Shown in pieces: positions 1 through 8,889 of a stretch of 64,000 bases of DNA. Each line of letters opens with the position of its first letter. Position 1 is the first letter of the stretch. The DNA lies in assembly GCA_028280105.1 (NCBI GenBank), contig JANQML010000087.1, positions 56,100-120,099 on the forward strand, in the 5' to 3' direction. The translations under genes and the position numbers were made by a program. The notes under the pieces were generated by a model that had not been told where the DNA came from, did not search any database, and saw nothing but the letters and a program-made list of their open reading frames with translations. The DNA is from Desulfobacula sp. GTDB taxonomy: Bacteria; Desulfobacterota; Desulfobacteria; Desulfobacterales; Desulfobacteraceae.

Positions 1-962
1 ATGGCATCGGTCATGGCCGGCCATCTGGGCATATCATTGGGCAAAAATCCGACAACGACTTTAGAGAATTTAGGATCGGAAATCCGGTTGGAGACTTTAC
101 CGCCTGCCATCAGAACAATACCATCCCCTTCCGTATCAGCAAGTGGCAAGGACGGGCACATGGTATAGCAGTTACCGCAGTACATGCATCTTTCATTCTT
201 AATTGCCACGGATTTTACTTCCGTACCGCTGGGCAGGGTCACCTTGGCAGGTTTGATGGCAGCCGTCGGGCAGGAGGCAACCGCCAGAGGAATCTCACAA
301 ACCTTGTCAAGGTATTCATGGTCCAACATCGGCGGTTTTCTATGATATCCGAGGATCGCGATATCAGAACAGTGAACCGCACCGCACATATTCAGACAGC
401 AGGCCATGGAGACCCTGAGCTGTGCCGGAAGTCTCATATCCTGGAAATCATCAAACAATACGTCCATGGCCGCTTTTACCGTACCGGATGCATCGGATGC
501 CGGTGTATGGCAATGGACCCAGCCCTGGGTATGAACGATGTTGGTAATCCCGGCACCGGTTCCGCCGACGGGAAATTTATAGGAACCGCCGTCAAATTTT
601 CTGGAGGCCAGATCGTTTTTCAACGGTTCTACCTTATCTTTTGAATCCACCATAAACTCGATATTGTTTCTGGTGGTAAAACGGACATATCCGTCACAAT
701 GTTTGTCTGCAATGTCGCAAATCTCATTGATCATACTGGTGGACATCAGACGGGCGCCACCGGCTCTTACCGTATATACCTCGTCTCCTGATTCGGCAAC
801 GTGCACAAGAACGCCGGGCTCGAGGATTTCATGATGAGACCACTTCCCCTTGTTCTTTTTGATCACAGGAGGATAAAATTCGTTATGGTCTTTTGGGCCG
901 ATGTCGGTAATTCTGTTTTCCATCGGTTTGTCTGGATTATAACCAGTAGAAATAAATGCCAT
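1..962 (-). CDS. dsrB: Dissimilatory sulfite reductase beta subunit, 3' end cut by window edge
   Basis: Beta subunit of the siroheme enzyme that reduces sulfite in the last step of sulfate respiration in the cytoplasm. The first 320 residues are visible and the rest lies outside the window. The start is the ATG at 962, 14 nt after the dsrA stop. Cysteines for the siroheme-linked cluster are seen near residues 151, 188, 189 and 193. A ferredoxin-type CxxCxxCxxxC motif ([12 protein letters not shown]) lies at about 259-269. The gene follows dsrA on the same strand and should share its transcript. Family identity is not in doubt. What lies downstream (often dsrD) cannot be seen. Confidence 0.97.
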   Translation of the reverse strand, partial: MAFISTGYNPDKPMENRITDIGPKDHNEFYPPVIKKNKGKWSHHEILEPGVLVHVAESGDEVYTVRAGGARLMSTSMINEICDIADKHCDGYVRFTTRNNIEFMVDSKDKVEPLKNDLASRKFDGGSYKFPVGGTGAGITNIVHTQGWVHCHTPASDASGTVKAAMDVLFDDFQDMRLPAQLRVSMACCLNMCGAVHCSDIAILGYHRKPPMLDHEYLDKVCEIPLAVASCPTAAIKPAKVTLPSGTEVKSVAIKNERCMYCGNCYTMCPSLPLADTEGDGIVLMAGGKVSNRISDPKFSKVVVGFLPNDMPRWPAMTDA

Positions 963-976
963 TATATTCTCCCCTT

Positions 977-2305
977 TTATCTTCTATGGTGTTTTCTGTA
1001 TTCTTCAACATCACGTTCCCAGCCGCCTTCAACCTCATCTTCTTTCCAGAAGATGTACGGGTTGGTTCTCGGGTAGGCAACATGCTGAGGCATCGGGTCG
1101 ATACCGGTTACTTCAAGAAGCTTCTGGAATCCCTGACGCATGATCAACTCACCAAGACGTTCGCGGTTCTTGCCTTCTTCCATCCACCAATCCCAAACGT
1201 TTTCAATGACCTCTGTAATTGCTTCATAATCATTGTCCGGATTCACTTCAACAAACGGAACAAGCAAAGATCCCATCTGGGCGCCGTCAAGAATCGGTGC
1301 CTTTGCACCCACGAGGATGGACAAACCGGTGTCTTTACCGATCTTAAGGGCTCTCGGCATAACATTGATACAATGCATGCAGCGCGTACAATTGGCATTA
1401 TCAATGAATAATTTTTTATCTTTGAACATCATACATTTTGTCGGGCAAAGAGAGAGCACCTCTTTTTCGATATCAAACGGCCCCCAGTCTCTGCTGCCTT
1501 TGTATGCACCGGCGTTTGCAGGGTATGCCGGATCATATTCAACATACTTGTTAACAGCATCCTGGTCTATGCGGATGTCATCTTTCCAGGTACCGATAAA
1601 AGACATATCAGAGCGGGCAATGGAAGCCACACAGCCGTTGGGGCAGCCATCCAGTTTGAACTTAAATTTATATGGGAAGGCCGGGCGGTGCAGTTCATCC
1701 TGGTACTCGTTGGTCAGAAAGTAAACCAGGGCACTGGTGTCATAGCACGCATACTCACATCTGGATTCTCCCAGACAGTCGGCAGGAGTTCTCAGGTTGG
1801 AACCGGACCCGCCCAGATCCTGTCCCAGATCATGGGTCAGTGTCCAGAAAATTTCTTCCAACTGGGGGGTTGTGGTTCCGAGAAGAATGATATCACCGGT
1901 TGCGCCGTGCATATTGGTGATACCCGACCCTCTGAGATCCCAGAGTTCCGTCAGTTTTCTCAGGTAATCCGCTTTATAGTATTTGCCTGCAGGCTGGTTG
2001 ACGCGCATTGTATGAAATGCTTCAACACCGGGGAAGTTTTCAGGCTGATCACAATATCTGCCGATAACACCACCGCCGTAACCGAAAACACCTACGATGC
2101 CGCCATGTTTCCAGTGAGTTCTACCATGTTTGTAAGAAAGTTCCAGAATGCCGAGAAGATCATCCACAACATCCACCGGAATCTGGAATTCAATACCTTC
2201 TTCATTCTTTGCTCTTTTTTCCGCCTGATATTTCAGGTCAGAGACAAAGCTTGGCCATGGGCCGGATTCCAGCTGGTCCAGTAAAGGAGTTTCATGCTTA
2301 GCCAT
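977..2305 (-). CDS. dsrA: Dissimilatory sulfite reductase alpha subunit
   Basis: Alpha, catalytic subunit of dissimilatory sulfite reductase (DsrAB), which reduces sulfite with electrons delivered through DsrC and membrane complexes. The 442-residue length is normal. The siroheme/[4Fe-4S] binding pattern C-x5-C...C-x3-C is present at C177, C183, C221 and C225 (CLGESRC, then CPNGC). A ferredoxin domain follows, with C287, C291 and the CTRCMHC motif at about 306-312. The ATG at 2305 follows a strong ribosome binding site (GGAGGT). dsrA is first of the dsrAB pair and lies 358 bp after a TPR gene on the same strand. The N-terminus resembles DsrA of Desulfobacteraceae. Confidence 0.98.
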   Translation of the reverse strand: MAKHETPLLDQLESGPWPSFVSDLKYQAEKRAKNEEGIEFQIPVDVVDDLLGILELSYKHGRTHWKHGGIVGVFGYGGGVIGRYCDQPENFPGVEAFHTMRVNQPAGKYYKADYLRKLTELWDLRGSGITNMHGATGDIILLGTTTPQLEEIFWTLTHDLGQDLGGSGSNLRTPADCLGESRCEYACYDTSALVYFLTNEYQDELHRPAFPYKFKFKLDGCPNGCVASIARSDMSFIGTWKDDIRIDQDAVNKYVEYDPAYPANAGAYKGSRDWGPFDIEKEVLSLCPTKCMMFKDKKLFIDNANCTRCMHCINVMPRALKIGKDTGLSILVGAKAPILDGAQMGSLLVPFVEVNPDNDYEAITEVIENVWDWWMEEGKNRERLGELIMRQGFQKLLEVTGIDPMPQHVAYPRTNPYIFWKEDEVEGGWERDVEEYRKHHRR

Positions 2306-2332
2306 TTACTTACCTCCGTTAAAGTTAATTTA

Positions 2333-2367
2333 CATTACAGTAATGAAAGTTATCTAAACTTTTCATT
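2333..2367 (-). promoter_or_regulatory. Nested palindromes in the dsrA leader
   Basis: Just upstream of the dsrA ribosome binding site there is a 13-bp palindrome (CATTACAGTAATG, 2333-2345). It overlaps a longer imperfect inverted repeat (aatgaaagtt at 2342-2351 against aacttttcatt at 2357-2367). Both lie in the AT-rich leader before the first gene of the sulfite reductase pair. They could be a regulator binding site or an mRNA stem. No regulator can be assigned. Confidence 0.4.
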
Positions 2368-2576
2368 CAATAGTCTAAATCGTCGTTATTGCTTAAACAT
2401 ATATAAAATATTCTTTATTGTGCTAAGGAACACTTTATCCAAAATAACATTGCAGATATAGAATTTCTGTTTGGGCATGTCAATAAAAAACGATTTTTTT
2501 TAACGACTGTTAACAATCGTTCTCATACCCTCAACAGGCAGCATTTTCGTCCTTCCGAGACCTTTCCCTTCAAATG

Positions 2577-2621
2577 CGGAACCGGATTAACCCCATCTTT
2601 TCAGAAAGGGGGAAGGTTCCG
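2577..2621 (-). terminator. Possible stem-loop after the TPR gene
   Basis: Arms cggaacc (2577-2583) and ggttccg (2615-2621) pair around a loop that has its own CCCC/GGGG complementarity. It lies about 45 bp beyond the TPR gene stop and upstream of dsrA. There is no T-run, so intrinsic termination is uncertain. The rest of 2306-2663 is AT-rich leader. Confidence 0.3.
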
Positions 2622-2663
2622 GCTTAAAGGCACCAAGGTAGCCGTTTACTGAAAAAAGTGCCA

Positions 2664-3341
2664 TTATTTATTTCGGTGAGGAGACAGCTCATCTTTTAAT
2701 CCCTCAGCAATTTCATAACCAAGGGCTTCTGCCTTGTCACAAAATTCAATGGCCTTTTCAAAATCACCTTTTTCAAGATAGGCCACTGCCAGGTTATTAT
2801 ATGCAATCGGGAATTCGGGCTGGATCTTAATGGCCTCCAGGTTGGCCTGAATCCCCTCCTCAACCAGCCCTTTCATAAAATAAGCGGTTCCAAGCGTGGT
2901 GTATGCCTGGACAAAGTGTTTATTGTGAATAATACCTTTTTTAAGATGTTTAATGGCCTTATCGACTTTCTCTTCATCTTCTTTTCTGTCTTTGCCGTCA
3001 ACCAGCTGCAGCAGTACATAGGCCATGTTGGCATACCCTTCTGCAAAGCCGGACCGGGCCTTGACCGCTCTTTGGTTAAACCGGTAGCAGCCCTCAAGAT
3101 CGTTTCTTTGAAGGCAAAGCCCCCCCAGCAAAACATACGCTTCAGCCAGGGTAGGGCTATGGTCAATGGCTTCATGAAGCTCTCTTTCCGCCTCAGAGTA
3201 CTCCTTTTTCCCCATCAAAGCCACTGCCAGGTTATAATGAGTTGTGCCGCACTCGTCATTGTGCGCCAATGCTTGTCTGAGCTGGGCGATATGTTCATCC
3301 ACATCCTTGGGTAAATTTCTGCCCGGTTTAGCGTCTGTCAT
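2664..3341 (-). CDS. TPR-repeat protein upstream of dsrAB
   Basis: A 225-residue soluble protein made almost wholly of tetratricopeptide repeats. Helix-pair signatures such as HYNLAVALMGKKEYSEAE, AYVLLGGLC, AYTTLGTAYFMKG and AYNNLAVAYLEKGDFEKA recur roughly every 34 residues, giving about five repeats. There is no signal peptide or membrane segment, so it should be a cytoplasmic scaffold. The ATG follows a good GAAGGAAG ribosome binding site. It is co-directional with and 358 bp upstream of dsrA, so a link with sulfite reductase assembly or regulation is possible, but only position supports it. The specific function is unknown. Confidence 0.85.
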   Translation of the reverse strand: MTDAKPGRNLPKDVDEHIAQLRQALAHNDECGTTHYNLAVALMGKKEYSEAERELHEAIDHSPTLAEAYVLLGGLCLQRNDLEGCYRFNQRAVKARSGFAEGYANMAYVLLQLVDGKDRKEDEEKVDKAIKHLKKGIIHNKHFVQAYTTLGTAYFMKGLVEEGIQANLEAIKIQPEFPIAYNNLAVAYLEKGDFEKAIEFCDKAEALGYEIAEGLKDELSPHRNK

Positions 3342-3569
3342 TTTGTTCTTCCTTCATTAAACGGATAACTATCATAAATACAAATGGATCAATACATCCT
3401 GTAATACTATTGAAGCCCAATATAATATTTGGTAACACCCCCCGGTGTCAAGGCCCGGCCGAACAAACCTGATTTTTACTTTAGGGTTGAACCTGCGCCA
3501 GACTTGTGATAGCAAGTGATTTTAGGCACATCCACGAAAGCATAATTTATTAAAAAGGCAGGAGACACT

Positions 3570-4604
3570 ATGGAACCAGGATGCTATACGGCATTGATCA
3601 CTCCGTTTGAAAATGAGGGCAGAGTCGATCAGGCAGGACTTGAGAAACTGATCAGTTTCCAGATTGACAACGGTATCACCGGCATATTGGCAACCGGAAC
3701 GACCGGAGAAAGCCCGACGTTAAAATGGAAAGAACATGAACAGGTTATCAAACAGGTTGCCGATAGTGCCAAGGGTAAATGTTTCAGAATCGCCGGAACC
3801 GGCAGCAACAACACCGAAGAAGCGTTGAACGGTTTGGGACATGCCGCTGACGACGGCGTGGATGCTGTGCTCATGGTGGATCCGTATTATAACGGCCCCA
3901 GCTCTCTTGAAATCAGAAAAGAGTATTATGAAACCGCCGCTCAAAAATTCCCTAACCTGGAGATTGTTCCATATATTATTCCGGGCCGGACCGGTGCCCA
4001 GATGTTCCCCCAGGATCTGGCCGTACTTGCAAAAAACTTCAGCAATATCAACTGCGTTAAGGAGGCCACCGGAAACATGGAGAACATCCGTCTGACCCGT
4101 AAGTTCTGTCCGGACGGATTTCAGATTTTTTCAGGGGACGATGCATTGATATACGAGATGATGACCGCACCGGATATCCGGGCATGCGGATCCATTTCCG
4201 TCATGTCCAATATTGCCCCCAAAGCCATGACCCAAATGATAGACCGGCTCAACCGGGGGGATGTTCAGGGCGGGCAAAAAATCCAAAAGGCATTGGCACC
4301 GTTGTTCGATCTTGTTGTGGTCACCACAACAGAACCCTCTGAATTCGGAGAGGTACCCTGCAGGGCAAGAAACCCCCTGCCGCTCAAAACCATGATGCAG
4401 CTTCTCGGCATGCCGTCAGGCCCCTGCCGGAAACCGCTGGGAAAAATGACTCCCCGCGGATTTAAAATCGTTCTGGACACCTTAAAAAAGGTACAGGCAG
4501 AAACCCCGGATATTCTTGAACCCGTGGCCGAATTCTTTAATGTGGATGTTGATCAGCGTCTGAACAACAGCGATCTCCACAGCAAACTTCAATACAACGA
4601 TTAA
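3570..4604 (+). CDS. Dihydrodipicolinate synthase / N-acetylneuraminate lyase family enzyme
   Basis: A class I aldolase of the DapA/NanA superfamily, which condenses or splits pyruvate-linked substrates through a Schiff base. The GTTGE motif is at about 43-47, the catalytic tyrosine at Y135 (YIIPGRTG) and the Schiff-base lysine at K164 (VKEATG). These fit 4-hydroxy-tetrahydrodipicolinate synthase of lysine synthesis. The protein has 344 residues against about 290-300 for a standard DapA. The extra length is a C-terminal region (from about 265) with VVVTTTEPSEFGEVPCRARN and a following helical tail. It has its own GGAG ribosome binding site, and a strong terminator follows. DapA activity is likely, but a sister aldolase specificity cannot be excluded. 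Confidence 0.85.
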   Translation: MEPGCYTALITPFENEGRVDQAGLEKLISFQIDNGITGILATGTTGESPTLKWKEHEQVIKQVADSAKGKCFRIAGTGSNNTEEALNGLGHAADDGVDAVLMVDPYYNGPSSLEIRKEYYETAAQKFPNLEIVPYIIPGRTGAQMFPQDLAVLAKNFSNINCVKEATGNMENIRLTRKFCPDGFQIFSGDDALIYEMMTAPDIRACGSISVMSNIAPKAMTQMIDRLNRGDVQGGQKIQKALAPLFDLVVVTTTEPSEFGEVPCRARNPLPLKTMMQLLGMPSGPCRKPLGKMTPRGFKIVLDTLKKVQAETPDILEPVAEFFNVDVDQRLNNSDLHSKLQYND

Positions 4605-4637
4605 ACAAAAGTGAAACCGTCCATTTTTGAACACAAA

Positions 4638-4671
4638 GCCCCGTCTTCACCCTGTTGGGTGAAGACGGGGC
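4638..4671. terminator. Strong bidirectional terminator hairpin
   Basis: A perfect 15-bp stem (GCCCCGTCTTCACCC) closes a 4-nt loop, between the convergent ends of the dihydrodipicolinate-synthase-family gene and the YkgJ gene. On the minus strand a moderately T-rich stretch follows. It can serve both transcripts. Confidence 0.8.
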
Positions 4672-4701
4672 ATCCGAATCAAAACACCCGGGTCAGATTA
4701 T

Positions 4702-5499
4702 CTAATTCTCTTTGGTCTCTTTTATTTTAAATGCCTCGTCATGGGTTTGAAAAAACGTGTTTTTCAGCCATTCAAACCCAAACTGAAGCAACTTAACATC
4801 ATCTTTTTTAATCTCTTCAATCTGTTTAGCCGGCAGGTCATATCTTTGAAGAAAGCTGCTTTTAAATACAAACTCCCTGAATTTATCAATATTATAACAG
4901 ACAAGAAAAAACATTTGCTTACTCTCTTCAGACAGCTTCATGGAAGGCGGCAATGATTTTTTACGGACGATCAAATCCATCCACCCGTCGTTGACCGTAT
5001 CCCGCAGATCAACCCCCTGATCCTGACGCCATTCGGCAACCGTCCACTCTTTTTCCTCCTCAAACCCGAAGCAGTGGGCTTCTTTAACCGTGAAAAAAAA
5101 TTCGTCCTTTTCTCCCTGTTCCCCGGAATAACTGAGAGACCCCACACCTAAGGGATAGTACCGACAGGTGGTGGGCCGGTCTTCATAAACGGCACACCCG
5201 TCCTTGTCATCTACAAACGGGCATGATTTCCTGTCATCATCCAATAATTTCAACGTGACCACCGGCAGATCCGCACTCTCCAGAATCCGGGGTGTGGTAA
5301 AAACAGCGAGAAATTCTTCCGAGCTTAAATCAAGCTTGGCACGCATGGTTAAAATATCATAAGGGGTGAGCATAATATCGATGCCGCGACAGCAGTCTGT
5401 GAAACATTTGACGTCTTTATGACACTTGAATTTAAATTTACTTTTCAACCCCATTTGCTCCGGGGGGATCCCTGAGGTCTTTTCGGGCGTATCAGTCAT
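4702..5499 (-). CDS. YkgJ-family cysteine-cluster protein
   Basis: A 265-residue protein of the YkgJ (CxxCxxCC) family, thought to bind zinc or an iron-sulfur cluster. The N-terminal half has C-x5-C-x3-CC (CHKDVKCFTDCC, about 26-37). Later come CPF and a GCAVYEDRPTTCRYYP block, the family hallmark. The C-terminal 120 residues are mostly helical and specific to this subgroup. The biochemical role is not established. A second, different YkgJ protein is at 24245-24964. It stands alone, with a terminator at its 3' end and a dispersed repeat upstream. Confidence 0.85.
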   Translation of the reverse strand: MTDTPEKTSGIPPEQMGLKSKFKFKCHKDVKCFTDCCRGIDIMLTPYDILTMRAKLDLSSEEFLAVFTTPRILESADLPVVTLKLLDDDRKSCPFVDDKDGCAVYEDRPTTCRYYPLGVGSLSYSGEQGEKDEFFFTVKEAHCFGFEEEKEWTVAEWRQDQGVDLRDTVNDGWMDLIVRKKSLPPSMKLSEESKQMFFLVCYNIDKFREFVFKSSFLQRYDLPAKQIEEIKKDDVKLLQFGFEWLKNTFFQTHDEAFKIKETKEN

Positions 5500-5584
5500 T
5501 CATCTGTCCTTTATTCTTGTTAAGGTCTTCCAAAATTGTAATCTATACAAAAAAAAGAGAATAATGTCAAAATGTGACATGTTC

Positions 5585-5760
5585 CCCAAATCCACCATCA
5601 AATGTTTGTTTAGCTGCCTACCTGGCATGGGTTGCGTCCTTTCCCCGACCACCCCGGCAAGGTGCCGGGTGCAAGGCGACAAAGAGTGACGACTGAGGGC
5701 GTATCAGCCATACGCCGCAGGGAGGAAACACCGCAGGCGGGACCGTATGGTGGATCAAGG
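5585..5760 (+). repeat. Dispersed repeat R1, copy A
   Basis: One of six copies of an intergenic element with inverted ends. The left end reads CCCAAATCCACCAT and the right end reads ATGGTGGATCAAGG. The inside shares the block GCAAGGCGAC...GTGACGACTGAGGGCG and CGTATCAGCCATACG with the other copies. It fills most of the 303-bp gap between two minus-strand genes. No real coding capacity. Confidence 0.85.
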
Positions 5761-5802
5761 TGCCCCAATCCGCACAGGAAAAGGGACAACCGACCCGAAT
5801 GA

Positions 5803-7092
5803 TCATTCAGAACTGAGCCATTTTCGACCGACTATCATATATATAATGACCGACCCTAAAATCATATAACCGAACATCTGTGCGTTTTTGGTCTTTAAAA
5901 TTAATGAGAGCATCACAATAATAGCTGCGCTGGAGGAAAAGAAGACCGGCTTTGGAATCTGTTTGAGTATCACCCGCCCGAAGTGGGCAAACCGAATCTG
6001 ACTGACCATCAGTCCGGTGGAAATGCCTGCTGCACACCACAATACCCCGGGAGAGAAAACCAGGGCCGCCCCCAGAACAACCAGGGCACCTGCCGGACTG
6101 GGAAGCCCGTTAAAAATACCATCCGGCAAGTCGGTTCTCTTTTTATCCACAACAACAAACCGGACCAGACGGAATGCCACACCGGCAATAAATATACCGC
6201 CGATCAGCCATGATACGGGATCTCCGCCTTTTTGAACCACCACATACGCCGGTGCCAAACCGAAACTGACAAAATCGGCAATATCATCCATATAGGGCCC
6301 GTATTTGGTACCGCCGTGTTTCATGGCCATTCTGCCGTCAAACAGATCAAATAACTGCCCCACGATAATGATACAGATGGCCCATGCAAACTGGTTGTTC
6401 TGCGTCAGGATAAGGGCGGTTACCCCGCAGCAGAAATTAAGTGCGGAAAGAATATCCGCATAGAGTCGGTTGGGTATAAATTTAAACACAATGGAAGCAC
6501 CGGCAAGAATGATACATCCCCATAAAATTCCGTCTGCAAAATCGATCATATCCGGATTGGCATCCATCAGTGCGCACAGAATAACTAGGGCAAAACAGAT
6601 AATGGCCTTAATTTTGCCAAAATTATTGGCGGCCCCGGACACCTTTAACCAGCCCAATACTTTTCTGGCAAAAAACTGGCCCAGCAGTTCAATCACCACC
6701 AGAATCCAGACCAGTTTAACAGATATGATTCCGGCATAGGCAAATCCGATCATTGGCGGCAGATACGTCAGTTTATCACAGAGCGGGTCAAGCCATTCTC
6801 CCCAGGCCGATCCCAGATCACACCCCCTTGCAACGACACCGTCGGCCCCATCCAGAATGGCGGCAAAGGTGAAGATCAGTATGGCTGCGGACTCAAACGC
6901 CATAAAAAAATAAAGGACCATGCCCACCATTGCCATGCCGGTCCGCCAGTAACAGATGGCATTGGGATGGAGCAACCATAAATTTGCCATGATCACATTT
7001 TTCATGGACGGCTGCCGAACGGCCTTTGAAAACCAGACATAAAAAGCCGTACTCACAGCCGCGGAAAAAACTATTACCCAGAATCGTTCCAT
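5803..7092 (-). CDS. Tandem CDP-alcohol phosphatidyltransferase (two-domain fusion)
   Basis: A 429-residue polytopic inner-membrane protein with two CDP-alcohol phosphatidyltransferase domains, which transfer a phosphatidyl group from CDP-diacylglycerol to an alcohol in phospholipid synthesis. Domain 1 has the complete DxxDGxxAR-x8-GxxxDxxxD motif (D81, D84, A88-R89, G98, D102, D106). Domain 2 is phosphatidylserine-synthase-like: D249, D252-G253, then G265, D269 and D273, followed by FVSFGLAPA and, near 340, GLPSPAGA. In domain 2 the usual arginine is Met257 and the following spacer is one residue short, so it may be altered or inactive. Most relatives have a single domain of about 180-250 residues. 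It is divergent from galU across 297 bp. The head-group substrate is unknown. Confidence 0.85.
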   Translation of the reverse strand: MERFWVIVFSAAVSTAFYVWFSKAVRQPSMKNVIMANLWLLHPNAICYWRTGMAMVGMVLYFFMAFESAAILIFTFAAILDGADGVVARGCDLGSAWGEWLDPLCDKLTYLPPMIGFAYAGIISVKLVWILVVIELLGQFFARKVLGWLKVSGAANNFGKIKAIICFALVILCALMDANPDMIDFADGILWGCIILAGASIVFKFIPNRLYADILSALNFCCGVTALILTQNNQFAWAICIIIVGQLFDLFDGRMAMKHGGTKYGPYMDDIADFVSFGLAPAYVVVQKGGDPVSWLIGGIFIAGVAFRLVRFVVVDKKRTDLPDGIFNGLPSPAGALVVLGAALVFSPGVLWCAAGISTGLMVSQIRFAHFGRVILKQIPKPVFFSSSAAIIVMLSLILKTKNAQMFGYMILGSVIIYMIVGRKWLSSE

Positions 7093-7247
7093 TTTAACAT
7101 CTCAGTACAAAAATACGGTTATCTAAATTTCATTATGCATTGGATTTGTCTTTATCATTTTAACGGCCTTACGTCCATCGCATTTCAAGCCGGGCGATCA
7201 AACAGGTAATTCAACGATTTAAAAAGTGTTAGAGGATAAGAATCTAT

Positions 7248-7279
7248 TTGACATCAGGGGGTTTTTCAAAATACATAAT
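7248..7279 (+). promoter_or_regulatory. Possible sigma-70 promoter for galU
   Basis: A perfect TTGACA (7248-7253) precedes AT-rich DNA ending in CATAAT (7274-7279). The spacer to CATAAT is 20 bp; a weaker -10 (ATACAT) fits a 17-bp spacer. It lies 110 bp before galU. The rest of the 297-bp gap shows nothing else clear. Confidence 0.4.
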
Positions 7280-7389
7280 TGTCAGATTAAAAAGTAAACA
7301 CGATATTCATAAACAGATTTTTATCGCTTGCCGGCTGTTTTTTATTCGAACTTCACAGCCGCAGCACGCAATGTAGTTAAGGAGCGCTC

Positions 7390-8262
7390 ATGAAAGTCAA
7401 AAAGGCGGTTTTTCCTGTTGCAGGGCTCGGCACCCGATTCATTCCAGCGACCAAAGCCATGGCCAAAGAGATGTTGCCCGTAGTTGACAAACCCATTATC
7501 CAGTATGCGGTGGAAGAAGCATTTCAAGCGGGAATCGAACAGATCATATTCGTAACCGGCCGGGGGAAGAAGGCTTTGGAAGATCACTTTGACCGATCGT
7601 TTGAAATCGAACATGCCTTGGAGCATAAAGGGAAATCGGATCTGCTCAAACAGATCCAGGAGCTGGTCCCAAAAACCGGCACCATCGTATATACCAGGCA
7701 GAACCAGCCCCTGGGACTGGGCCATGCCATCTGGTGCGCCAGAGACATTGTCGGTGACGAACCCTTTGCCGTTCTTCTGGCCGATGACCTGATTCAGACC
7801 GACAAACCCGTTCTTTCCGAAATGGTAAAAAAATTTGATCGCCTCAGGGCCTCCATGGCCGCAGTCATGGAAGTGGAAAAGGAACAAACCGATAAATACG
7901 GTATTCTGGATGCGACCTGTGTGGAAGACGATATTGTCCGGATCGACGACATGATAGAAAAACCGTCCCCTGAAGAAGCACCGTCCAATTTAGCCATTAT
8001 CGGCCGATATATCCTGATGCCTAAAATTTTTGAATACCTGGGCAGACGAAAAAAAGGGGCTGGCGGTGAAATCCAGCTCACCGACGCCATGAAAATCCTT
8101 CTTAAAGAACAGCCGATATTTGGCTATAAATTCAACGGGAAACGATTTGACTGCGGTGATAAAGCCGGATTTCAGATGGCCAACCTGGCTTTTGCCCTTG
8201 AACGGCCGGACATCCGGAACCGTCTCATCAAATTTATCAGAGATGTGGAAAAAGATTTTTAA
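7390..8262 (+). CDS. galU: UTP--glucose-1-phosphate uridylyltransferase
   Basis: Makes UDP-glucose from UTP and glucose-1-phosphate for envelope polysaccharides. The 290-residue length is typical. The nucleotide-binding signature VAGLGTRFIPATKAMAKEML is at residues 10-29. Other family blocks are GLGHAIWCAR, VLLADDL, GEIQLTDAM and RFDCGDKAG. The start is supported by AAGGAGCG just upstream. It ends 5 bp from the convergent lytic transglycosylase gene. It stands alone on the plus strand, divergent from the tandem phosphatidyltransferase, so both neighbours serve envelope building. Confidence 0.96.
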   Translation: MKVKKAVFPVAGLGTRFIPATKAMAKEMLPVVDKPIIQYAVEEAFQAGIEQIIFVTGRGKKALEDHFDRSFEIEHALEHKGKSDLLKQIQELVPKTGTIVYTRQNQPLGLGHAIWCARDIVGDEPFAVLLADDLIQTDKPVLSEMVKKFDRLRASMAAVMEVEKEQTDKYGILDATCVEDDIVRIDDMIEKPSPEEAPSNLAIIGRYILMPKIFEYLGRRKKGAGGEIQLTDAMKILLKEQPIFGYKFNGKRFDCGDKAGFQMANLAFALERPDIRNRLIKFIRDVEKDF

Positions 8263-8267
8263 ACGGC

Positions 8268-8843
8268 TCAGGAATTTTTGTAGAGACTGTAGGTGTTCAT
8301 CACTTTTCTGACATAATCCTGCGTCTCCTTAAAGGGCGGTATCGTCCGATACCTGTCCACGGCACCGGGCCCGGCATTGTATGCAGCCAGGACCAGGGGC
8401 AGTTTGTAATCATACCGTTTTAACAACTGCTTGAGATAATAGGTGCCGCCCATAATATTCTGCTCGGGGTTGAACGGATCCTTTATGGAAAGGGAGGCAT
8501 AATTCATGGGCATGATCTGCATCAGGCCTTTGGCACCTTTTTTAGACACCGCTTTGGGATTAAATCCGGATTCGACCTTGATAACGGCCTTAATCAGAGA
8601 AAAGTCCACCCCGTGAACCTGATGCGCCCTTTCGATCTCATCATCGTACCGGTTTGAACTATATCGGAGAGCGGTTTTTCGGGGCCGTTCCTTGATATAC
8701 AGCTTATAATCGGATGACGTCGGGGCATTGGAGAAATTGACCACCCCGTCACGGTCAATATACATATAGATGTCGGCGCGGGCATTGCCGGAAAAAAACA
8801 GCATCAGAACGACAAACCATACATATTGTTTTTTTCTCATCAT
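8268..8843 (-). CDS. Periplasmic lytic transglycosylase (DUF4124 + SLT)
   Basis: Cleaves the glycan strand of peptidoglycan with formation of anhydromuramic ends. A signal peptide spans about 1-23 (ending NARA). A DUF4124-like segment follows (YMYIDRDGVVNFSNAP). The SLT domain (about 75-180) has the catalytic glutamate in VESGFNPKAVSKKGAKGLMQ and the AAYNAGPGAV motif. At 191 residues it is a short, soluble or periplasmic SltY/MltE-like enzyme. The gene is downstream of the helicase fusion and a small hypothetical gene on the same strand, with short gaps, possibly co-transcribed. Confidence 0.93.
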   Translation of the reverse strand: MMRKKQYVWFVVLMLFFSGNARADIYMYIDRDGVVNFSNAPTSSDYKLYIKERPRKTALRYSSNRYDDEIERAHQVHGVDFSLIKAVIKVESGFNPKAVSKKGAKGLMQIMPMNYASLSIKDPFNPEQNIMGGTYYLKQLLKRYDYKLPLVLAAYNAGPGAVDRYRTIPPFKETQDYVRKVMNTYSLYKNS

Positions 8844-8889
8844 CTTTTTTAAGCCTTTGGGCAGTCTATCTTAATTTTTCCCGCCATCA

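Noticed and set aside
1233-1724. Plus-strand ORF of 163 residues opposite dsrA
   Set aside because: Antisense frame of a certain gene; long only because of base composition.
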